Of a DNA stretch of 44,322 nucleotides, positions 37,608-44,322 are shown in pieces (within the stretch, counting starts at the first letter, position 1; each line of letters opens with the position of its first letter). The position numbers were made by a program, and so were the translations under genes. The notes beneath the pieces were generated by a model. It ran no database searches, was not told the DNA's origin, and was given only the letters and a program-made list of their open reading frames with translations. Source of the DNA: Dokdonella_A sp937902695 (GTDB lineage: Bacteria > Pseudomonadota > Gammaproteobacteria > Xanthomonadales > Rhodanobacteraceae); NCBI GenBank assembly GCA_048498135.1, contig JBEHYO010000019.1:1-44322 (forward strand). Reading direction: 5' to 3'.

Positions 37608-38396
37608 ATGAACCTCGACCTCACCGGCAAGCACGCGCTCGTCTGCGGCGGCTCGCAGGGCATCGGCCACGCGGCCGCGATCGAGCTCGCCAGGCTCGGC
37701 GCCGACGTCACGCTGCTCGCGCGCTCGCGCGAATCGCTCGAGCGCGCGCTCCGGGCGCTCCCCAGCGTGCACGCCGCACAGTCGCACGCCACGATCGCGG
37801 CCGACATGAACGAGCACAGCGAGCTTCGCGCCAAGGTCGAAGCGACCGCCAGCGCGCACCCGGTGCAGATCCTCGTCAACAACACCGGCGGTCCGCCGGG
37901 AGGCCCCGCCCACACGGCGGCGCTCGACGATTTCCGCATCGCGTTCAACCAGCACATCATGGCCGCGCAGATCGTGCTGCAGGCCGTGCTCTCCGGCATG
38001 CAGACGGCGGGCTACGGACGCATCGTCAACGTGATCTCGACCTCGGTGAAGGAACCGATCAGGAACCTCGGCGTCTCGAACACGATCCGCGGCGCGATGG
38101 CGAGCTGGGCGAAGACGCTCGCGGCCGAGCTCGGCCCGCACGGCATCACCGTCAACAACGTGCTGCCGGGCTATACGAAGACCGCGCGTCTGGAGCAGAT
38201 CCTCGCCGACCGCTCGAAGGCGACCGGGAAAACCGAAGGCGAGATCGCCAGGACGATGCTGGCGACGGTGCCGCTCGGCCGCTTCGCCGAGGCGACCGAG
38301 ATCGCGAACGTGATCGCCTTCCTCGCCACGCCGGCCGCCGCCTACGTCAACGGCATCAACGTCCCGGTCGATGGCGGACGCACGCTGTCCTTGTAG
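37608..38396 (+). CDS. SDR-family protein lacking the YxxxK motif
   Basis: 262 residues, Rossmann fold with cofactor loop GGSQGIGHA (14-22), LARSRESLERAL, NNTGGPPGG (91-99) and the C-terminal ATPAAAYVNGINVPVDGG typical of FabG-like SDR enzymes. The usual catalytic Tyr-x-x-x-Lys is replaced: by alignment to the LAAEL helix, Ser157 and Arg161 (SNTIR) stand where Tyr and Lys should be. Ser144 (NVISTSVKEP) is kept. A divergent SDR subgroup with STSVKxPIxNLxxSN is known, so this is probably inherited, not damage. Its position at the head of the kynurenine-pathway cluster suggests a pathway-linked role. The stop codon is part of the following REP element. Confidence 0.88.
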   Translation: MNLDLTGKHALVCGGSQGIGHAAAIELARLGADVTLLARSRESLERALRALPSVHAAQSHATIAADMNEHSELRAKVEATASAHPVQILVNNTGGPPGGPAHTAALDDFRIAFNQHIMAAQIVLQAVLSGMQTAGYGRIVNVISTSVKEPIRNLGVSNTIRGAMASWAKTLAAELGPHGITVNNVLPGYTKTARLEQILADRSKATGKTEGEIARTMLATVPLGRFAEATEIANVIAFLATPAAAYVNGINVPVDGGRTLSL

Positions 38397-38442
38397 AAGC
38401 GGCTTCAGCCGCGACCGCCGCGTCATCGCGGCTGAAGCCGCT
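38393..38442. repeat. REP element with GTAG head
   Basis: Arms AGCGGCTTCAGCCGCGA (38398-38414) and its perfect complement (38426-38442) enclose an 11-base loop. GTAG at 38393-38396 sits in front, as in REP elements of Pseudomonas, Stenotrophomonas and Xanthomonas (GTAGGAGCGGCTTCAGCCGCGA), which are spread by RAYT transposases. The TAG of the head is the SDR stop codon. No RAYT gene is in the window. Confidence 0.92.
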
Positions 38443-38467
38443 GCTGCAAGCAGCTAAGCTCCACGGC

Positions 38468-39934
38468 ATGACCGACAACGTCCGACTCGCGAACCTGATC
38501 GACGGCCGCCTGCAGGCGCCGCTCGGCAACACCTATCTCGACGTGTTCGAGCCGGCGACGGGCCGCGCGTTCGCGCAATGCCCGGATTCCGACGCACGCG
38601 ACGTCGGTGCCGCCGTTGCCGCCGCGAAGCGCGCCGCGCCGGGCTGGGCCGCGACGCCGATCGACGAGCGCGCACGCTGCCTGAACCGCCTGGCCGACCT
38701 CGTCGAGCGCGATCTCGACATGCTCGCCGCGCTCGAATCGCGCGACGCCGGCAAGACCGTCAAGCTCGCCAGAGCGCTCGACATCCCGCGCGCCGTCTCG
38801 AACCTCCGCTTCTTCGCCGCCGCGATCACGCAATGGCCGAGCGAAGCGCATCCGATGGAAGATCGCGCGCTCAACTACACGCTGCGCCAGCCGCTCGGCG
38901 CGGTTGCGTGCATTTCGCCATGGAACCTGCCGCTCTACCTCTTCACGTGGAAGATCGCGCCCGCGCTCGCGGCCGGCAATGCCGTCGTCGCGAAACCGAG
39001 CGAGATCACGCCCTGCACGGCCGCCAGGCTCGGCGAGCTTTCGATCGAGGCGGGGCTTCCGCCCGGCGTGCTCAACATCGTGCAGGGTAGCGGCCCCGGC
39101 GTCGGCCAGCCGCTCGTCGAGCATCCGGACATCAAGGCCATCTCGTTCACGGGCTCGACGCGCACCGGCGCGACGATCGCCGCAGCCGCCGCACCGAAGT
39201 TCAAGAAACTCTCGCTCGAGCTCGGCGGCAAGAATCCGGCGATCGTCTTCGACGATTTCGATTTCAGCGAGGCGAACCTAGACACGATCGTGCGCTCGGG
39301 CTTCGCGAACCAGGGCGAGATCTGTCTCTGCGGCTCGCGCCTCCTCGTGCAGCGGTCGATCTACGAACGCTTCAGGGACCGCTATCTCGCGAAAGTGCGC
39401 AAGCTTCGCGTCGGCGATCCGAACGACGCCGCGACCGATCTCGGCGCGCTCGTCTCCCGGCAGCACTTCGACAAGGTGGTGAGCTGCATCGAGCGCGCGA
39501 AGGCCGAAGGCGGCCGCGTGCTGCTCGGCGGCACGATCGCGAAAGTGGACGGACGCTGCGAGAACGGCTGGTTCGTCGCGCCGACCGTGATCGAAGGCCT
39601 TTCGCCGGAGTCCGCGACGAACCAGGAAGAAATCTTCGGCCCGGTCGTCACGCTGATCCCGTTCGACGAGGACGCCGAAGCGATCGCGATCGCGAACGGC
39701 ACCGGCTACGGCCTCGCCGCCTCGCTCTGGACGCGCGATCTCGACCGCGCGCACCGCGCCGGTGCCGCGCTCGAGTTCGGCATCGTCTGGATCAACTGCT
39801 GGCTCGTGCGCGACCTGCGCACGCCGTTCGGCGGCGTCAAGAGCTCCGGCGTCGGCCGCGAAGGCGGCGTCGATGCGCTACGCTTCTTCACGGAGCCGAA
39901 AAACATCTGCATCCAGCTCGGCGGCGCGCGATGA
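38468..39934 (+). CDS. nbaE: 2-aminomuconate-6-semialdehyde dehydrogenase
   Basis: 488 residues, a complete aldehyde dehydrogenase. Asn153 in ISPWNLPLY, Glu251 in LSLELGGKNPA and Cys286 in NQGEICLCGSR form the catalytic set; FTGSTRTG (228-234) binds NAD. RALNYTLRQPLG has the arginine expected to hold the substrate carboxylate in AMSDH. The assignment to 2-aminomuconate semialdehyde dehydrogenase rests on overall similarity to that class and on the neighbours: 2-aminomuconate deaminase and 3-hydroxyanthranilate dioxygenase lie 2-4 kb downstream. The related 2-hydroxymuconate semialdehyde dehydrogenase is the main alternative. NAD-dependent, cytosolic. Confidence 0.87.
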   Translation: MTDNVRLANLIDGRLQAPLGNTYLDVFEPATGRAFAQCPDSDARDVGAAVAAAKRAAPGWAATPIDERARCLNRLADLVERDLDMLAALESRDAGKTVKLARALDIPRAVSNLRFFAAAITQWPSEAHPMEDRALNYTLRQPLGAVACISPWNLPLYLFTWKIAPALAAGNAVVAKPSEITPCTAARLGELSIEAGLPPGVLNIVQGSGPGVGQPLVEHPDIKAISFTGSTRTGATIAAAAAPKFKKLSLELGGKNPAIVFDDFDFSEANLDTIVRSGFANQGEICLCGSRLLVQRSIYERFRDRYLAKVRKLRVGDPNDAATDLGALVSRQHFDKVVSCIERAKAEGGRVLLGGTIAKVDGRCENGWFVAPTVIEGLSPESATNQEEIFGPVVTLIPFDEDAEAIAIANGTGYGLAASLWTRDLDRAHRAGAALEFGIVWINCWLVRDLRTPFGGVKSSGVGREGGVDALRFFTEPKNICIQLGGAR

Positions 39935-39977
39935 ACGCGCGCGCGCGCCGGCACCACGCCTGCCTGGAGGCCGTCCC

Positions 39978-40634
39978 TTGCCCGACCTGAAAGAGCTTCT
40001 CGAACGCAATCGCGCCTGGTCCGAGGGAATACGCAGGAACGATCCCGATTTCTTCCGCCGCCTCTCCGAGCAGCAGGCGCCGAAGTACCTGTGGATCGGC
40101 TGCTCCGATTCGCGCGTGCCGGCGAACCAGATCATCGACATGGCGCCGGGCGAGGTGTTCGTGCACCGCAATGTCGCCAACGTCGTCGTGCACACCGACC
40201 TCAACTGCATCAGCGCGATCCAGTTCGCCGTCGACGTGCTGAAGGTCGAGCACGTGCTCGTCGTCGGCCACTACGGCTGCGGCGGCGTGCTCGCCGCGCT
40301 GGAAGATCGCAGGCTCGGTCTCGTCGACAACTGGTTGCGCCACGTCGGCGACGTGGTGCTCAAGCGCGCCGAGACGTTGAAGCGCATGCCCGACGCCGCG
40401 ACGCGCCATGCGAGACTCTGCGAGCTGAACGTAATCGAGCAGGCCGTCAACGTTTGCCAGACGACCGTCGTGCAGGATGCATGGGACCGCGGCCAGTCGC
40501 TGAGCGTGCACGGCTGGATCTACGGTCTCGCCGACGGCCTCGTGAGCGATCTCGGCCTCGACATCGCCGATCGCGCAGGGATCGCAAGCTCGGCCACCGC
40601 GGCACTGAACGCGCTCGGCGTGGATGCAGCGTAG
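39978..40634 (+). CDS. can: Beta-carbonic anhydrase, TTG start
   Basis: 218 residues from a TTG at 39978, chosen because GGAGG lies seven bases upstream and the protein then begins MPDLKELLERNRAWSEGI, a normal E. coli Can-type start. Zinc ligands Cys42 (GCSDSR), His98 and Cys101 (GHYGCGG), with the Asp44-Arg46 dyad. RNVANVVVHTDLNCISAIQFAV and VHGWIYGLADGLV are typical of the type II enzymes. It interconverts CO2 and bicarbonate in the cytosol. It lies 43 bases after the dehydrogenase. Since the meta-cleavage route from 3-hydroxyanthranilate releases CO2, a metabolic link is possible; housekeeping bicarbonate supply is the simpler reading. Confidence 0.93.
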   Translation: MPDLKELLERNRAWSEGIRRNDPDFFRRLSEQQAPKYLWIGCSDSRVPANQIIDMAPGEVFVHRNVANVVVHTDLNCISAIQFAVDVLKVEHVLVVGHYGCGGVLAALEDRRLGLVDNWLRHVGDVVLKRAETLKRMPDAATRHARLCELNVIEQAVNVCQTTVVQDAWDRGQSLSVHGWIYGLADGLVSDLGLDIADRAGIASSATAALNALGVDAA

Positions 40635-40656
40635 GGTTCCGCTCCAGGAGAATTGA

Positions 40657-41991
40657 ATGCGCTATGCCTTGCTCATCGCCGCCGCGCTCACGACGTCGTC
40701 CGCTTTCGCGGCCGAGGAGCAGCCGCTGTCGCCGTATCAGTGGCAGCAGCAGCAGAAGGTCGCGTTCGAGGCGTCGGAAAAGGTCTACACCGAAGCGCTC
40801 ACGCGCAACGGCCTCCTCGCGCAGTTCAAGGCGATGCGCGATGCGTATCGCGGCAATCCCAATCATGCATTCCGCGTCGTGTTCGGCCAGTACATGAGCT
40901 GGTACCAGAGCTTCGTCGGCGACTATCCCGGCGCGCACGATTCGTATTCGATCCGCCAGCTGCCCGCGCACGACGACGCGCCCTCGCCGCTCGGCGGCGG
41001 CTACTCGGCCAAGCCCGCGCTCGACGCGATCGCAGACCTTGCGAAAGGCCGCAAGGCGGTTTTCTTCAACGAAGCGCACAACGTGCCGCTGACGCGCACG
41101 GTCACCGTCGAGATGCTCTCGCGCCTGCGCGAGCAGGGCTTCACCTACTTCGCCGCCGAGACCGTCTACGCGAGCGACACCGAGCTCGCCAAGCGCGGCT
41201 ATCCGAACGCGAAGAGCGGCTTCTACACGATGGAGCCGATCTGCGCGGAGATGGTGCGCACGGCGCTCAAGCTCGGCTTCAAGGTCGTCGGCTACGAGAG
41301 CGAGAAGGAAGGCAACGGCGACGTGCGCGAAGTCGACCAGGCGAAGAATCTCTACGAGCGCGTGTTCAAGAACGATCCGAACGCACGCGTCGTCGTCGAT
41401 GCAGGTTACGCTCACATCCAGGAAAACGGCCGCTATCTCGGCGGCGAGAGCATGGCCCAGCACTTTCGCAGGATCTCCGGCATCGATCCGCTGACGATCG
41501 AGCAGACGATGCTGATCGAGCATCCGCCGGGCACCGAGAATCATCCGTACTACCACGCGGTCATCGACGCGGTGAAGCCGAAGCAGCCGATCGTGTTCGT
41601 CGACGCGAAAGGCGAGCCGTGGACGCTGAAACCGAAGGCATACGACGTCAGCGTGTTCTTCCCGCCCGACGTGATCCAGTCCGACCGGCCGACGTGGCTC
41701 GATCTCGCGGGCCTGCGCAAGCCGTACTCCGTCAGCGGCAGCACGTTCTGCCAGGATCAATATCCGTGCCTGATCGAGGCGCGCTACGCCAATGAGGGCG
41801 ACGACGCGATTCCGGGCGACCGGCTCGTGCTGAACCCGGTCGAGAAAGCAGAGCGCCTCGAAGACCGCCTCATCATGGGCAGCCACGGCGTCATGCAGGC
41901 GAGCCTGTATCTTCGTCCCGGCAAATACCGCGTCACGAGCACGAACGAAGCAAACCGCGTGGTCTACCGGCAGGACATCGACGTCCAGTAG
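40657..41991 (+). CDS. Secreted protein of unknown function (GExHN-like motif)
   Basis: 444 residues from the ATG at 40657 with AGGAG upstream. Signal peptide 1-18 (MRYALLIAAALTTSSAFA). The first 100 residues are helical (YQWQQQQKVAFEASEKVY). The core starts KAVFFNEAHNVPLTRT (about 132-147), then EQGFTYFAAETVYASD, GFYTMEPICAEMVRTALKLGF, KVVGYESE, ARVVVDAGYAHIQE. The pattern of a short strand with NEAHN, followed by an acidic FAAETVY, recalls the EreA/ChaN/TraB superfamily, where GExH and E residues act in catalysis or metal binding. I cannot assign it firmly. The last 60 residues (MGSHGVMQASLYLRPGKYRVTS) look like a small beta domain. Embedded in the kynurenine cluster. Confidence 0.75.
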   Translation: MRYALLIAAALTTSSAFAAEEQPLSPYQWQQQQKVAFEASEKVYTEALTRNGLLAQFKAMRDAYRGNPNHAFRVVFGQYMSWYQSFVGDYPGAHDSYSIRQLPAHDDAPSPLGGGYSAKPALDAIADLAKGRKAVFFNEAHNVPLTRTVTVEMLSRLREQGFTYFAAETVYASDTELAKRGYPNAKSGFYTMEPICAEMVRTALKLGFKVVGYESEKEGNGDVREVDQAKNLYERVFKNDPNARVVVDAGYAHIQENGRYLGGESMAQHFRRISGIDPLTIEQTMLIEHPPGTENHPYYHAVIDAVKPKQPIVFVDAKGEPWTLKPKAYDVSVFFPPDVIQSDRPTWLDLAGLRKPYSVSGSTFCQDQYPCLIEARYANEGDDAIPGDRLVLNPVEKAERLEDRLIMGSHGVMQASLYLRPGKYRVTSTNEANRVVYRQDIDVQ

Positions 41992-42045
41992 CGCGACGCC
42001 GCGGTGCTATCCTGCGGCGATCGCATCCACGCCGCAGACACCGTC

Positions 42046-42459
42046 GTGATCACGACCGCTTCCGCTCCCGCGCCCGTCGGCGCCTATCCGCATGCGCGCC
42101 GCGTCGGGCAGCTGCTTTTCCTCTCGGGCGTCGGCCCGCGCATGCCCGGCTCGAACGAGATCCCGGGCAACGTGTACGACGCCGCGAACGCGCTGGTCGG
42201 CTACGACATCGAGGCGCAGTGCCGCCAGGTGTTCGCGAACGTGCGCGCCGTGCTCGAAGCGAGCGGGGCGCGCTGGGAAGACCTCGTCGACGTCACCGTG
42301 TTCCTGACCGACATGGCGCGCGATTTCGCCGCGTACAACCGCATCTATGCCGAGCACTTCGGCGATCCCGCGACGGCGCCGTGCCGGACGACGCTCGGCA
42401 TCACCTCGCTGCCGACGCCGATCGCGATCGAGCTCAAGTGCATCGCCGTGCTGCCGTAG
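42046..42459 (+). CDS. nbaF: 2-aminomuconate deaminase (RidA/YjgF family)
   Basis: 137 residues from the GTG at 42046 (VITTASAPAPVGAYPHARRV); a GTG at 42004 would add 14 residues unlike the family. RidA features: APAPVGAYPHARRVGQLLFLSGVGPR, QCRQVFANVRAVLEASGARWEDLVDVTVFLTDMARDF by parts, and the substrate-carboxylate arginine in CRTTLGITSLPTPIAIELKCIAVLP (motif RTTLGI, IAIELKCIA). The GYDIEAQ and PRMPGSNEIPGN insert is seen in 2-aminomuconate deaminases. These convert 2-aminomuconate to 4-oxalocrotonate plus ammonia. The dioxygenase and dehydrogenase neighbours support this over a general imine deaminase. No good ribosome-binding site precedes either start. Confidence 0.86.
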   Translation: MITTASAPAPVGAYPHARRVGQLLFLSGVGPRMPGSNEIPGNVYDAANALVGYDIEAQCRQVFANVRAVLEASGARWEDLVDVTVFLTDMARDFAAYNRIYAEHFGDPATAPCRTTLGITSLPTPIAIELKCIAVLP

Positions 42460-42489
42460 CCGCGCCGCATCTCGTCCTATACTGCGCCG

Positions 42490-43014
42490 ATGACGCTGAC
42501 GCCTCCATTCGATTTGAAGCGCTGGATCGACGCGAACCGCGAGCTCCTGAAGCCGCCGGTCGGCAACAAGTGCCTGGTCGACGGCGACTTCATCGTCATG
42601 GTCGTCGGCGGCCCGAATGCGCGCACCGACTACCACTGGGACGAAGGCCCCGAGTTCTTCTACCAGCTCGAAGGCGAGATGGTGCTGAAGGTGCAGGAAG
42701 ACGGCCGCGCGCGCGACATTCCGATCCGCGCGGGCGAAGTGTTTTATCTCCCGCCGCGCGTACCGCATTCGCCGCAGCGCATGGCGGGCGGCGTCGGCCT
42801 CGTCATCGAGCGCAAGCGCCTGCCCGGCGAAAAGGACGGGCTGCTCTGGTTCTGCGAGCGCTGCAATCACAAGCTCTTCGAGGAGTATTTCGTGCTCGAC
42901 AGCATCGAGCACGATTTTCCGCCGGTGTTCGAGCGGTTCTACCGTTCGCTCGACGCGCGCACGTGCAAGCAGTGCGGGCATGTGAATCCGGCGCCGGAAA
43001 AGTACCGCAGCTGA
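42490..43014 (+). CDS. nbaC: 3-hydroxyanthranilate 3,4-dioxygenase
   Basis: 174 residues, the bacterial length. Cupin with catalytic iron ligands His49 (DYHWDEGPEFFYQLEGEM), Glu55 and His93 (PPRVPHSPQR). Arg45 and Arg97 should bind substrate. The C-terminal rubredoxin-like iron site is complete: Cys122, Cys125 (FCERCNH) and Cys159, Cys162 (CKQCGH). The enzyme opens 3-hydroxyanthranilate to 2-amino-3-carboxymuconate semialdehyde, which either closes to quinolinate (NAD synthesis) or enters catabolism after decarboxylation. The neighbouring aminomuconate genes point to catabolism. It starts 30 bases after the deaminase. Confidence 0.95.
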   Translation: MTLTPPFDLKRWIDANRELLKPPVGNKCLVDGDFIVMVVGGPNARTDYHWDEGPEFFYQLEGEMVLKVQEDGRARDIPIRAGEVFYLPPRVPHSPQRMAGGVGLVIERKRLPGEKDGLLWFCERCNHKLFEEYFVLDSIEHDFPPVFERFYRSLDARTCKQCGHVNPAPEKYRS

Positions 43015-43042
43015 ACCTCCACACGCGCTTGCCCTCACCCTA

Positions 43043-43067
43043 CCCTCTCCCGCAAGCGGGAGAGGGG
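43043..43067. repeat. CCCTCTCCCGC palindrome, copy 3
   Basis: CCCTCTCCCGC, AA, GCGGGAGAGGG are perfect arms (43043-43053 and 43056-43066). It lies 28 bases after the dioxygenase stop and 24 before the FUSC start, so it may end the catabolic transcript. Flanking bases (GCCCTCACCC before, GAAACGC after) also resemble those of copies 1 and 2 only within the palindrome. Confidence 0.88.
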
Positions 43068-43090
43068 AAACGCAAGCGATACTTCCGCGC

Positions 43091-44322
43091 ATGCTGCAGT
43101 CGCTGATTCAGCTTAAGCCGCGCGACGTCCCGCTCCGCGTCGCGCTGCGCAACGCAGCCGCCGTCGTCGTACCGCTCGGGATCGGAATCGCAACCGATCA
43201 CGTCGGCATCGGCCTCGGCATCGCAGCCGGCGCCCTCAACACGATGTTCCTCGACCAGCCGGGCCCGTATCGCCTGCGCATGCAGCGCATGCTGCTGACT
43301 GCGATCGCGGCCGGACTCTCGTCGTTCGTCGGCGCGATGCTCGGCGCGAGCACGCTGCTGCTCGCAATCGCGGCACTCGTCTGGGGCGTCGGCGGCGGGC
43401 TGCTCGTCGCGCTCGGACCGAACGCCGGCCGCGCCGGATTGACGAGCATGATCCTGCTCGTGATCACCGCGGCGGAGCCGCACACGCCGGCCGAAGCGCT
43501 CGACGCGGCGCTCCTGATCTTTGCCGGCGGCCTGCTGCAGATGCTGCTCGCGATCGCCGCGTGGCCGCTGTTGCGCTACGGCCCCGAGCGCAACGCGCTC
43601 GCCTCGCTCTGCCGCCAGCTCGCATCGAGCGCACGCGCGCCGACCGACCACGCGCAGGCGCCGCCGGTCACGCAGGCGCTGCTCGATGTCGAGAGTCTCC
43701 TGCATGGCATGCACCGCGCGCGCGGCGAAGTCATGGAGACGTTCCGCGTGCTCGCCGGCATCGTCGAGCGCGTCCGGCGCGAGCTGCTCGCGCTCATCGA
43801 TCTCGACACGATGATCGACGACGCCGAAGCGAAGGCGACGCTCGCGCGCATGCGCGAATATGCCGCGCGCGCGCTTGCGGCGCTCGCCGACGCGCTCGAT
43901 CGCGGCGCGAGCCCGCTGGCGGCGTCGGCTGCGATGGAAGGGTTCGATTCCGCGCTCGCCGAGCTTGCGCGCATGGCCGCCGCGACGAGTGCGCGCAAGG
44001 CGCAGCGCAAGCTCGCGATCGCGGTCGCGCGCGGCGACGGCCTCGCGGGCCAGCTTCGCGCGGCGCTGCGCAACGCCGACTTCGCCGGCAGCCGCGGCGA
44101 TCTGCGCGCTGTCGCGGCCGAGGCGCGCCTGCCGCGCACGCTGCGCGAGCGTAACGCGCTCGCGATCTTGCGCGCGAACCTCTCGCTGTCGTCGATCGCG
44201 TTCCGCCACGCGGTGCGCTGCGGCGTCTGCCTCGCGATCGCCGTCGTCGGCGCGCGCGCGCTCGCGATCCCGCACGGCTACTGGATCCCGATGACGACCG
44301 CGATCGTGCTGAAGCCCGATTT
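43091..44322 (+). CDS. FUSC-family inner-membrane protein (partial, C-terminus beyond window)
   Basis: 410 codons from the ATG at 43091 run open to the right edge. Start MLQSLIQLKPRDVPLRVALRNA leads into an N-terminal group of spans (AAAVVVPLGIGIATDHVGIG; AAGLSSFVGAMLGASTLLLAI; LLIFAGGLLQMLLAIAAWPL). A long cytoplasmic helical region (about 170-370; LLHGMHRARGEVMETFRVLA, RARMREYAARALAAL-like) follows. The second membrane block begins FRHAVRCGVCLAIAVVGARALAIP with HGYWIPMTTAIVLKPDF, the signature of FUSC/YccS/AaeB-type proteins (compare YWVPLTVAVVLKPDF). Such proteins are linked to export of aromatic acids or fusaric acid. Its place just after an aromatic-catabolism cluster is suggestive only. 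Confidence 0.85.
   Translation, partial: MLQSLIQLKPRDVPLRVALRNAAAVVVPLGIGIATDHVGIGLGIAAGALNTMFLDQPGPYRLRMQRMLLTAIAAGLSSFVGAMLGASTLLLAIAALVWGVGGGLLVALGPNAGRAGLTSMILLVITAAEPHTPAEALDAALLIFAGGLLQMLLAIAAWPLLRYGPERNALASLCRQLASSARAPTDHAQAPPVTQALLDVESLLHGMHRARGEVMETFRVLAGIVERVRRELLALIDLDTMIDDAEAKATLARMREYAARALAALADALDRGASPLAASAAMEGFDSALAELARMAAATSARKAQRKLAIAVARGDGLAGQLRAALRNADFAGSRGDLRAVAAEARLPRTLRERNALAILRANLSLSSIAFRHAVRCGVCLAIAVVGARALAIPHGYWIPMTTAIVLKPD

Noticed and set aside
1..44322. CRISPR arrays, tRNA/rRNA genes, prophage, integrase or insertion sequences
   Set aside because: I found no evenly spaced direct repeats with unique spacers, no CCA-ended cloverleaf, and no transposase or phage proteins. 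The repeats present are short palindromes.

Overview
High-GC chromosomal DNA from a free-living gammaproteobacterium. The ribosomal and housekeeping blocks (rpsP-rimM-trmD-rplS next to ffh and divergent ypjD; rpsF-rpsR-rplI-dnaB-alr-radA), an IscA-type carrier, a CrgA-like LysR regulator, REP repeats with a GTAG head, and secreted proteins ending in DRIFxxGF(D/E) all suggest the Lysobacterales/Xanthomonadales, probably a Rhodanobacteraceae/Dokdonella-like genus. The family assignment is inference from gene content. I see no tRNA, rRNA, CRISPR array, prophage or intact insertion sequence.

Layout. 1-8.5 kb, all minus strand: a partial exported alpha/beta hydrolase, a YceH (DUF480) protein, a FecA-like TonB-dependent receptor, a secreted LVIVD-repeat protein, and a CadC-type membrane regulator with a TPR-like periplasmic part. 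8.5-18.2 kb: a DMT exporter, a HAD phosphatase, the remnant of a GAF-GGDEF gene, an Fpg-type glycosylase, a YrbL kinase-like protein, an ArnT-like glycosyltransferase, a small lipoprotein, a small unknown protein, arsC with a LysR regulator, and a transaminase/omega-amidase pair. 18.3-22.8 kb: htpG and a secreted Asp-box (BNR) repeat protein. 23-29.5 kb: the rplS-trmD-rimM-rpsP block (interrupted by a palindromic repeat pair), a GNAT acetyltransferase, ffh, ypjD and radA. 29.7-35.2 kb: alr, dnaB, a frameshifted small membrane protein, rplI-rpsR-rpsF, an unknown membrane protein and iscA. 35.3-37.5 kb: asnS and two overlapping unknown genes. 37.6-43 kb: a plus-strand catabolic cluster. The window ends inside a FUSC-family membrane protein.

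The 37.6-43 kb cluster is the clearest metabolic unit. It holds 3-hydroxyanthranilate 3,4-dioxygenase, 2-aminomuconate semialdehyde dehydrogenase and 2-aminomuconate deaminase, three steps of the kynurenine (tryptophan) meta-cleavage route. With them lie an SDR protein that lacks the usual YxxxK, a beta-carbonic anhydrase and a secreted protein I do not recognise. The ACMS decarboxylase expected between dioxygenase and dehydrogenase is not in the window.

Intergenic DNA is rich in short palindromic repeats of at least five kinds: REP with a GTAG head, CCCTCTCCCGC palindromes (three copies), paired ATTCCCGCGAAAGCGGGAAT-type elements (two pairs and a remnant), a perfect 21-bp inverted repeat, and a degenerate ATTCGGGATTGGG pair. 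One REP supplies a gene's stop codon and another element sits inside a ribosomal operon. Other points of note are three DnaA-box-like 9-mers at exact 21-bp steps upstream of dnaB, a hexamer repeated in alternating orientation every 10 bp upstream of a small unknown gene, and an internally deleted diguanylate-cyclase gene.
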